In this document: one piece after another, positions 32,758 through 39,054 of the stretch | Numbering within the stretch: position 1 is the stretch's first letter | How the letters are laid out: every line of letters begins with the position of its first letter | Source: JBEBVQ01 sp037190845 | GTDB taxonomy: Bacteria > Bacteroidota > Bacteroidia > Chitinophagales > Chitinophagaceae | Direction: 5' to 3' | Length of the DNA stretch: 64,000 nt | NCBI GenBank assembly: GCA_037190845.1 | Contig: JBBCJI010000016.1 | Coordinates: 62,001-126,000, forward strand | Position numbers and translations under genes: made by a program | The notes under the pieces: generated by a model | What the model was told of the DNA's origin: nothing | The model's input: only the letters and a program-made list of their open reading frames with translations | The model's database searches: none

Positions 32758-33597
32758 CTACAGCAGATAAGACGGCCCGTTCTGTACTGGTGAATGGAAC
32801 AGCCGCGAGGTATTGAATGCAGACGGACTGAACCCGGTACATTGTTTAAACATTTTGCCGAAGTAGGCAAGGTCGTAAAATCCGAAATCGAGCGCTACCG
32901 ACAGCAGGTCTTTACCGGGATCCTGTTTGAGGTGTAAAATAGTATGGCGCATCCGTACGATTTGCTGATAGCGTTGCATGCTTACGCCTGTTTGTTCCCT
33001 GAATTTTTGTTCCAGTCTCCGGATACTGTACCCGGTTGCCTGCTCCAGGCTTTTGATAGCGAGGTGGGGCTGCATTTCTATTTTATTACGTACATATGCC
33101 GCCAGAGGATCCGGAGACAACGCTGCCTTATATATTTTATGCCTGAGAAAAGATTCCGCGAGACGCACACGGCCGGGAAAGTCCTTTGCAGCCAGGAGTC
33201 TTTCGTGCAGCGAACGGACGTTTTTATCTACTGCGCCGGCATGGACGACTGAATCGGTAAAGTCTGCCGGGCTCTGGCCGAACAGCCGGGGCATGTATTC
33301 GTGAAAAACGATGTAAAAGGCATGCAGGCGGCCCTTCATATGGAGATCTAAATACCCGGTGTTGGCCCCCACAAAGAAAAGATCATTGCTGGTATAATGG
33401 TTATCCTTCCGGTCGCTGACCGACAGCCCGCTGCCCTGCAGATTAAAAACCAGCCCAAACTGCAGCGCCGGGAAACGGCGCAGGAAATCATGTGTGCCGG
33501 CCCCTTCGGCTTCTATGTAGCAAGTTACGTAGCCTGCCAACTGATCTGATGGACAGATGTGAATATCATAGCCGTTAAAATGGGAGGATATCTGCAT
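32758..33597 (-). CDS. AraC-family transcriptional regulator
   Basis: The chosen ATG at 33597 gives about 279 residues; the longer frame to 33684 runs through a TATATTTG promoter element. The C-terminal 90 residues form the paired helix-turn-helix of the AraC family (IKSLEQATGYSIRRLEQKFREQTG, then FGFYDLAYFGKMFKQCTGFSPSAF). The N-terminal part is a sensing domain of the type with DUF6597-like sequence. It probably regulates a nearby or remote gene in response to a small molecule. It lies upstream of the T9SS repeat protein gene in the same direction. Confidence 0.85.
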   Translation of the reverse strand: MQISSHFNGYDIHICPSDQLAGYVTCYIEAEGAGTHDFLRRFPALQFGLVFNLQGSGLSVSDRKDNHYTSNDLFFVGANTGYLDLHMKGRLHAFYIVFHEYMPRLFGQSPADFTDSVVHAGAVDKNVRSLHERLLAAKDFPGRVRLAESFLRHKIYKAALSPDPLAAYVRNKIEMQPHLAIKSLEQATGYSIRRLEQKFREQTGVSMQRYQQIVRMRHTILHLKQDPGKDLLSVALDFGFYDLAYFGKMFKQCTGFSPSAFNTSRLFHSPVQNGPSYLL

Positions 33598-33642
33598 CGG
33601 CCGGTTTTTAGCAGTGTTATCATTATTTACTGCCAGTAACAT

Positions 33643-33650
33643 CAAATATA
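33643..33650 (-). promoter_or_regulatory. -7 element of the AraC-family gene
   Basis: TATATTTG on the minus strand matches TAnnTTTG, 45 nt before the ATG at 33597. Confidence 0.5.
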
Positions 33651-33736
33651 CCTCAATTTTTGCATGATATGATAAGGAGTGCATTTCAAACCTTCGCTAT
33701 CCAATAGGTGAATTTTGCTTGCACGTTCAGCAATCG

Positions 33737-33776
33737 GGCTTCGACATGCTCAGCCACCGTCATTAAAAGACGGTCA
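33737..33776. repeat. Intergenic repeat GGCTTCGA-GCTCAGCCACCGTC, copy 1
   Basis: Twenty-five bases (33737-33761) recur at 61947-61971 with two mismatches, and ACCGTC pairs with GACGGT just after. It lies downstream of the XRE regulator gene, where a terminator would be expected. Confidence 0.6.
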
Positions 33777-33823
33777 TTGAACTTGTCGGAATGATACTTT
33801 GAAAAATGCGGGCGAAGCCGGTG

Positions 33824-34066
33824 CTAACATCTGTCGTTTTCTTCCCCGTCATGATCCGCTTCCCGTTCCTCATACCCCAGCAGATCACCCGGCTGACAAT
33901 CCAGCGTCTTGCAGATCGCTTCCAGCGTACTGAACCGGATCGCTTTGGCTTTCCCGGTTTTGAGGATCGAAAGATTGACCGGCGTGATGCCTACACGGTC
34001 CGACAACTCATTCAGGGAGATCTTCCGCTTGGCCATCATCACATCAAGGTTGACGATTATCGGCAT
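33824..34066 (-). CDS. XRE/YozG-type helix-turn-helix regulator
   Basis: The 80-residue protein is a single helix-turn-helix domain of the YozG type (VNLDVMMAKRKISLNELSDRVGITPVNLSILKTG) with a C-terminal tail rich in Asp and Glu. In many bacteria this family is paired with DUF2975 membrane proteins. It lies 3 nt after such a gene here, so the two form one unit; the regulator probably controls this operon or another set. Confidence 0.88.
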   Translation of the reverse strand: MPIIVNLDVMMAKRKISLNELSDRVGITPVNLSILKTGKAKAIRFSTLEAICKTLDCQPGDLLGYEEREADHDGEENDRC

Positions 34067-34069
34067 TGT

Positions 34070-34615
34070 TTATACGGTTAGATCGTTTTCGGTTTGAAGC
34101 TCTACGCCACGCCGGAATAGCTGCGCGATGACAAACACCAGCCCTGCGACTGCCAGGAATGACGCGCCCGGCCATTGCTCCAGCGTAATGTCCGCCCGGT
34201 TCCGCAGCCAGCCTGCATAAGTGTTGTGTACGAATCCAAGCACAGTCGCGCACAGCAGTACATAACTGATCCGTTCCAGTATCCGTACAACCGGCATGGT
34301 AAAGGGATTCCTCAGGTTGACCTGTGACAGTGTACGGGTCACGAGCAACGCGATGCCTGCCTTGAGGCACAACAGGATCACCATCAGCGCCACCACAATT
34401 GTGTAATGAGCGAAACTGAACTGCCGCAACGGATACAACCCCATGCCCTGATACAGATCGCGCGCTGCCACCGGCTGGGCCCAGCTGACACTATACGAAA
34501 TCAGGATGGCGCCCGCCTGTATCAGGAAGCCGATAAATACTACCCATGTGAGGATATACATCACCTTCAGGATATCCTGTGTCCGGGTAAAAGGCTTTGG
34601 GGATTGTTTGCTCAT
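34070..34615 (-). CDS. DUF2975 four-helix membrane protein
   Basis: The 181-residue protein has four predicted membrane helices (about 20-40, 65-90, 115-135 and 150-165) and the DUF2975 pattern NPFTMPVVRILERISY. It is the first gene of a unit with the YozG-type regulator, a pairing common in Bacteroidota and Firmicutes. The function of the pair is not established; a signal-sensing role is possible. Confidence 0.87.
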   Translation of the reverse strand: MSKQSPKPFTRTQDILKVMYILTWVVFIGFLIQAGAILISYSVSWAQPVAARDLYQGMGLYPLRQFSFAHYTIVVALMVILLCLKAGIALLVTRTLSQVNLRNPFTMPVVRILERISYVLLCATVLGFVHNTYAGWLRNRADITLEQWPGASFLAVAGLVFVIAQLFRRGVELQTENDLTV

Positions 34616-34634
34616 AAACCGGTTTTGTAATGAT

Positions 34635-34642
34635 CAAAGATA
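34635..34642 (-). promoter_or_regulatory. -7 element of the DUF2975 gene
   Basis: TATCTTTG on the minus strand matches TAnnTTTG, 19 nt before the ATG at 34615; ATTG lies about 17 nt further upstream. Confidence 0.55.
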
Positions 34643-34748
34643 CTAAATTTATTGTTTTTCAATAAAAAAATAATCTTTTTCAGTAAATATTTAATGAATA
34701 AAGTAAATATCCTTCAATATGGGATGTTTAGGAAGTTTAAGATCCGCT

Positions 34749-34904
34749 GCTGTCGCGGATGTTCCGGAGGACATCCGTGACGATTAATACATGGGGTCTC
34801 CGACCCCGGTAAAATAAACAGGGCTCTGCTGCATGACATTGGGTTCTCAGAACCCACTTTATCTGTCGTACGGGATGCCCCGTCGGGAACATTCCGCACA
34901 GCAA
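34749..34904. repeat. Compound palindromic element, copy F
   Basis: It is the near-complete inverted relative of copy E: TCGCGGATGTTCC to ACATCCGTGA (34753-34780), GGGGTCTCCGACCCC (34793-34807), TGGGTTCTCAGAACCCA (34840-34856) and a terminal GGGATGCCCC to GGAACATTCC palindrome. It fills the gap between the DUF2975 gene and the broken DUF2141 gene; the rest of the gap shows no gene. Confidence 0.75.
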
Positions 34905-34989
34905 GGCACCCCGCACAACAAATTATATGAGCATTTGGGGCTCTTTTGTATACGAATGATTGGCAGTAGTTATTGACATGAAGTAGCGG

Positions 34990-35399
34990 TCATAGATACC
35001 GCAGCTTGATGGTGACTTTTACCGGCTGTTCTTTCACCTCGAATCTAAAGTCACTGAACTTTGGCCTGCTCATTAATAATCGGAAAACCCGAATCCTTCT
35101 TTGGGTATTTTCAGGAAATTATAATCCATGACACCATTACCGTTTTCATCGTCCAGTAATGCGCGTCCGTATGTGGCGCCGGGCTGCAAATCACAATGTG
35201 CTGTCAGTGCGCCGTTTTTTACCACCTTCTTTGAGTATCTGAATATCTTATACGGCTGCTCGGCTACAAAACTCTGGTGATCTTTGAATACCTGAATGAT
35301 AACCTGGCCTTTAGCAGATTGTAACCCGCTGATATTCATGGTTATGTTCGGTGCCGAAACCTGTACCGGGATATTCATGAGTACTACGGCCGCTATCAT
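34990..35399 (-). pseudogene. DUF2141 protein gene split by a frameshift
   Basis: The first frame (35399 to 35073) encodes the DUF2141 domain (MNISGLQSAKGQVIIQVFK to PKEGFGFSDY) but stops at 'GFGFSDY'. In the next frame, starting at an ATG that overlaps the stop (TAATG, 35071-35075), 27 codons encode MSRPKFSDFRFEVKE and VTIKLRYL, the normal C-terminal strands of DUF2141 proteins. One base change in length would join them. The N-terminus is also odd: in-frame codons upstream encode KKKIISGAQ, a normal signal-peptide start, but without an ATG. The gene is probably inactive, or made as two coupled pieces. Confidence 0.7.
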
Positions 35400-35497
35400 C
35401 TGTGCCCCTGAAATGATTTTCTTTTTTTAAAAAGGGGCAGGATATGGTCTGTATGACAAAGATCTCAAATTGACATATTTTCACATTGAATGTGATG

Positions 35498-36061
35498 CTA
35501 TATCGTCATGATTTCCTTCTCCTTGTCCTTGCAGTGCTCGTCTATCTGGACAATATGTTTGTCTGTAAGGCCCTGTATATGGGTTTCGCCGCCCTTGGCG
35601 ATGTCTTCGCTCAGTCCGTCTTTCTGTAGCTTTTTGATCTGTTCGATCGCTTCCCGGCGAATGCTGCGTACGGCTACTTTGGAATGTTCGCCGGCACCGT
35701 TCACCTGCTTCACGAGTTCTTTTCTGCGCTCTTCTGTCAACGGCGGAAGGAACAGCCGTATCACCTGGCCGTCGTTTTGCGGGGTAAGCCCGATGTTGGA
35801 AGCCATAATGGCTTTTTCGATCGGGGCAATCATGTTTTTTTCCCAGGGCTGTACGGAAAGCGTGCGTGCATCCGTGATCGTAATATTGGCCACCTGGCTG
35901 ATGGGAGTAGGGCTACCGTAATATTCAACAGAAACCCCGTCCAGTATCTGTGGATTAGCTTTTCCTGCCCGGATCCGGGTCAGCTCCACTTCCAGGTGAC
36001 TGATGGCCTTGCGCATTTGTTGTCCGCAATCATCAATAATATGATCTAATCCCTCGCTCAT
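35498..36061 (-). CDS. frr: Ribosome recycling factor
   Basis: The 187-residue protein matches RRF along its length, with the conserved VEYYGSPTPISQVANI, TDARTLSVQPWE and IRLFLPPLTEERRKELVKQ. RRF with EF-G splits the ribosome after termination. In Bacteroidota frr often follows pyrH, but here the upstream neighbour is the divergent rhomboid gene. A TTTG/TACTTTTG promoter with a 22-nt spacer lies just upstream. Confidence 0.97.
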   Translation of the reverse strand: MSEGLDHIIDDCGQQMRKAISHLEVELTRIRAGKANPQILDGVSVEYYGSPTPISQVANITITDARTLSVQPWEKNMIAPIEKAIMASNIGLTPQNDGQVIRLFLPPLTEERRKELVKQVNGAGEHSKVAVRSIRREAIEQIKKLQKDGLSEDIAKGGETHIQGLTDKHIVQIDEHCKDKEKEIMTI

Positions 36062-36086
36062 GGTACTATTGTTTTTTTGAGACTGG

Positions 36087-36120
36087 CAAAAGTAAAAAAT
36101 GTTCGTAACAAGCCATCAAA
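36087..36120 (-). promoter_or_regulatory. Promoter of frr
   Basis: On the minus strand TTTG (36120 to 36117), 22 nt, then TACTTTTG (36094 to 36087); the ATG follows 25 nt later. Confidence 0.6.
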
Positions 36121-36123
36121 TTT

Positions 36124-36197
36124 AATGTGAGAGATGTGATAGATGTGGGAAATGTGATCAACACATCTGTCACATTCCACACATTTGTCACATTAAA
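36124..36197. repeat. AT-rich inverted repeat, GTGATAGATGTGGGAAATGTG family, copy 1
   Basis: The left arm GATGTGGGAAATGTGATC and the right arm CACATCTGTCACATTCCACACAT mirror each other between the divergent frr and rhomboid genes. A partial copy (right-arm type) lies at 38504-38548. Confidence 0.65.
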
Positions 36198-36253
36198 TAG
36201 ATACTTTTTCCGTCAGGCTCTGAGATTAATCCCTATTTTCGCCGGCAATAAAG

Positions 36254-36874
36254 ATGTTTATGCAAGGAACTATCACGTTGATACTGGTCGTCATTACTGT
36301 GTTAATATCTCTGGCTTCATTCCGTGATGCGGCACTAACGAATAAGCTCATACTCTGGCCGGCCCGGATGAACACCCCCAAGGAATATTACCGCTTGCTC
36401 ACTTCCGGTTTTATACATGCGGACAGTATGCACCTGCTGTTTAATATGTTTACGATGTTTTTCATCGGCAGTTATGTGGAAAGCTACTTTGTAGGGATCA
36501 ATGCGCGACTTTCGTATTTGCTGCTCTATCTTGCGGGCATTGTCATTGCATCTCTGCCGTCTTTTTTCAAGCAGCGCCATAATCATTATTTCAGGTCGCT
36601 CGGAGCATCGGGCGGGGTAGCGGCCGTGTTGTTCTCTATGGTCTATATTTCTCCATGGGAAGGCCTTTATATCTTTGGTATCCTGCCGATACCGAGTATT
36701 GTATTTGCCATATTGTATCTGGTGTATTCGGCTTATATGTCGCGCCGGGGCGGCGATCATATCAATCACGATGCTCATTTCTGGGGCGCTGTTTTCGGGT
36801 TTGTCTTTACCTGGATTGTTTCCCCGCAGCCGGGACAACTGTTTCTCCAGCAAATCACACGGCCATCGTTTTAA
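36254..36874 (+). CDS. Rhomboid family intramembrane serine protease
   Basis: The 206-residue protein has six predicted membrane helices. It carries the rhomboid features HADSMHLLFNMFTMFFIG (the HxxxxHLxxN pattern), the catalytic serine in GASGGVAAVLF, and the catalytic His in the late NHDAHFWGAVFGF. It cleaves membrane proteins within the bilayer; the substrate is unknown. ATG at 36254 or 36260 are equally possible. It converges with rlmH. Confidence 0.92.
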   Translation: MFMQGTITLILVVITVLISLASFRDAALTNKLILWPARMNTPKEYYRLLTSGFIHADSMHLLFNMFTMFFIGSYVESYFVGINARLSYLLLYLAGIVIASLPSFFKQRHNHYFRSLGASGGVAAVLFSMVYISPWEGLYIFGILPIPSIVFAILYLVYSAYMSRRGGDHINHDAHFWGAVFGFVFTWIVSPQPGQLFLQQITRPSF

Positions 36875-36908
36875 TGGTTAATGAGTGCCGGATTTTTCAT
36901 TAACCAAT

Positions 36909-37382
36909 TTATTCATGGTGATAAGGACTATGGTTCAGAATGCTGTATGCCCGGTATATTTGTTCGGCGAGGATCAGCCGTACGAGTTGGTGTGGAAACA
37001 CAAGCGGAGACAATGACCAGACCTGTTTTGCCTGTTTCCGGATATTCTCGCCCACACCGTATGCACCCCCGATTAGCAAGACAAGTGTTTTTACGCTGTG
37101 ATTCATGCATTGCTGAAACTGTTGCGCCCATCCCGGCGAATCCAGTTGCTTGCCACGTTCGTCAAGCAGGATGAGATGATGTTGCGGTTGCAGGCGTTTC
37201 AGGATCAATGTTTCTTCCTGTTCTTTGATACGTTGAATATCTGTCGTAGCCTGTTTTTTAGGTAGCGATAGTAATGTTAATCCGACAGATACCCAGGGTT
37301 TCGTTTTTTGAAAATAATATTGGATCCCGGATTCGATGAACGTTTCATTTTCTTTTCCTAAAGACCATATCTCAATATTCAT
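36909..37382 (-). CDS. rlmH: 23S rRNA (pseudouridine1915-N3)-methyltransferase RlmH
   Basis: The 157-residue protein is a SPOUT-type methyltransferase with the conserved LILLDERGKQLDSPGWA, LIGGAYGVGENIR and the C-terminal LSPLVFPHQLVRLILAEQIYRAYSI knot. RlmH methylates pseudouridine 1915 in helix 69 of 23S rRNA. The length is standard. Confidence 0.97.
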   Translation of the reverse strand: MNIEIWSLGKENETFIESGIQYYFQKTKPWVSVGLTLLSLPKKQATTDIQRIKEQEETLILKRLQPQHHLILLDERGKQLDSPGWAQQFQQCMNHSVKTLVLLIGGAYGVGENIRKQAKQVWSLSPLVFPHQLVRLILAEQIYRAYSILNHSPYHHE

Positions 37383-37435
37383 GACCGGCTGGGTTTATTT
37401 CGTTTCAAAAGTAAAATAAACCATCTGTATAATGA

Positions 37436-37520
37436 GTTAATCTGAGAATTTGAAAATGAGTATAATGGTTACATAACATGGACATTTTCAAATTGGCACA
37501 TTTTCAAATTTTCAAATTAA
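37436..37520. repeat. AT-rich inverted repeat, TTTGAAAAT family, copy 2
   Basis: GAGAATTTGAAAATG on the left and CATTTTCAAATT (twice) on the right, between the divergent rlmH and polyprenyl synthase genes. Confidence 0.65.
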
Positions 37521-37532
37521 CTTGCGTCAGTC

Positions 37533-38498
37533 ATGCATGGATTCAAAGAACTGACCCGGCAATTCGGGGAGCGCTTTATGGCTGCTTTACCCTTTCCGGA
37601 ACAACCTGTCACATTATACGAACCCTGCCGGTACTTTCTGGGGCTTGGCGGAAAGCACGTCCGTCCGGTGTTGTGCCTGATGGGCAATGAGCTTTTCGGC
37701 GAGATTACGGAAGACGCCTGGTACGCGGCGACAGGTCTGGAATTGTTTCATAATTTTACGCTTATTCATGATGATATCATGGATAAAGCGCCGTTGCGCC
37801 GTGGGTTTATGACGGTGCATACTAAATACGACCTGTCTACCGGCATTCTTTCGGGAGACGTCATGAGTATCTATGCCTATCAGCAGATTGCCAGAATACG
37901 GTATGCACTGCCGGAAGTGCTCGAAGCATTCAACAAGATGGCAATAGAGGTATGCGAGGGGCAGCAATGGGATATGGATTTCGAGCAGCAGGACGATGTG
38001 CAGCTTAAGGCGTATATGCGTATGATCGAACTGAAGACTTCGGTGCTGCTGGCAACCAGCATTAAAATAGGCGCATTGCTGGGAGGCGCTACGGGGGGCA
38101 ATGCGGATAAGCTGTATGAGTTCGGGAAGAATCTCGGTATTGCTTTCCAGTTGCAGGACGACTATCTTGATGCATTTGGTGAGGCGCAGAAGACCGGTAA
38201 GCAGAATGGTGGCGACATCCGGGATAATAAAAAAACATTTTTGCTGCTGACTGCGCTGGAACGCGCTTCTGATACCCAACGGCAGCAGATCCGCCGGCTC
38301 ATGCAGGTTGATACCGGTGATAAAGTGCCGGATATGCTGGCGATGTTCCGTGATCTGGGTGTGGATGGGTCATGTCGTGAGCTGGTACAGCATTATTCAG
38401 ATAAAGCCTTTGATGCGCTTGAAGACGCCGCAGTTACCTCTGCCCGGAAAGAGCCGCTGCGTGAGCTTGCCCGCTATCTGCTCCTTCGCGAAACCTGA
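37533..38498 (+). CDS. Polyprenyl diphosphate synthase
   Basis: The 321-residue protein has the two Asp-rich motifs of trans-prenyltransferases, FTLIHDDIMDKAPLRR (first) and LQDDYLDAFG (second), and the GGKHVRP and K-rich patterns between. It lengthens isoprenoid chains, probably for menaquinone side chains. Chain length cannot be fixed by inspection. The start is a clear ATG after an inverted repeat; it is followed by an EVE-domain gene in another unit. Confidence 0.93.
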   Translation: MHGFKELTRQFGERFMAALPFPEQPVTLYEPCRYFLGLGGKHVRPVLCLMGNELFGEITEDAWYAATGLELFHNFTLIHDDIMDKAPLRRGFMTVHTKYDLSTGILSGDVMSIYAYQQIARIRYALPEVLEAFNKMAIEVCEGQQWDMDFEQQDDVQLKAYMRMIELKTSVLLATSIKIGALLGGATGGNADKLYEFGKNLGIAFQLQDDYLDAFGEAQKTGKQNGGDIRDNKKTFLLLTALERASDTQRQQIRRLMQVDTGDKVPDMLAMFRDLGVDGSCRELVQHYSDKAFDALEDAAVTSARKEPLRELARYLLLRET

Positions 38499-38503
38499 TC
38501 AGA

Positions 38504-38548
38504 CAATACGAAACACATCTGTCACATTTCCCACATCCAACACATCCT
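38504..38548. repeat. Partial copy of the GTGATAGATGTGGGAAATGTG repeat
   Basis: ACACATCTGTCACATTTCCCACATCCAACACATCC matches the right arm of the repeat at 36124-36197. It ends 2 nt before the start of the EVE-domain gene. Confidence 0.55.
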
Positions 38549-38550
38549 AT

Positions 38551-38955
38551 ATGAACTACTGGCTTGTAAAATCCGAACCATTTAAATACAGCTGGGAACA
38601 ATTTGTAAAAGACGGAAAGACTTTCTGGGACGGTGTGCGTAACTACCAGGCGCGTAACAACCTGCGTGCGATGAAGAAAGGTGATAAGGTATTGTTTTAC
38701 CACAGCAATGAAGGACTTGCTGTAGTCGGGATTGCGCAGGTGGTGCGGGAAGCCTACCAGGATCCAACGACAGATGACACCAACTGGGTGGTTGTAGATC
38801 TGAAGCCGGTAAAAGCGTTGAAAAATCCGGTTTCCCTTAAGGATATGAAGGACACGCCGGGGTTATCGGAAATGGCCCTGATAAAGCAGTCCCGCCTGTC
38901 CGTTTGTCCGGTTCTGCAGGAAGAATATGAGCTGATACTGGATATGGGTAAATAA
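38551..38955 (+). CDS. EVE-domain protein (THYN1-like)
   Basis: The 134-residue protein is a full EVE domain: the start MNYWLVKSEPFKYSW, then TFWDGVRNYQARNNLRAM, GDKVLFYHSNEG, and SVCPVLQEEYELIL. EVE domains bind modified nucleobases and are found as stand-alone proteins in many bacteria and in human THYN1. The frame stays open upstream, but only from 38551 does it match the family. It follows polyprenyl synthase by 52 nt. Confidence 0.9.
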   Translation: MNYWLVKSEPFKYSWEQFVKDGKTFWDGVRNYQARNNLRAMKKGDKVLFYHSNEGLAVVGIAQVVREAYQDPTTDDTNWVVVDLKPVKALKNPVSLKDMKDTPGLSEMALIKQSRLSVCPVLQEEYELILDMGK

Positions 38956-38983
38956 TACTGGATGATATAGTGTTGTTTTTTTG

Positions 38984-38991
38984 TATGTTTG
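38984..38991 (+). promoter_or_regulatory. -7 element of the 939-residue surface protein gene
   Basis: TATGTTTG matches TAnnTTTG, 63 nt before the ATG at 39055. Confidence 0.5.
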
Positions 38992-39054
38992 CATAATCGT
39001 ACCGGTATTCCGGAAAAGGAATATGTGTTTCTCGTGTGAGGAAAAACAAACAAC

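Noticed and set aside
33824..34615. Toxin-antitoxin pair
   Set aside because: The membrane protein belongs to DUF2975 and the regulator to the YozG type, a known non-toxin pairing.
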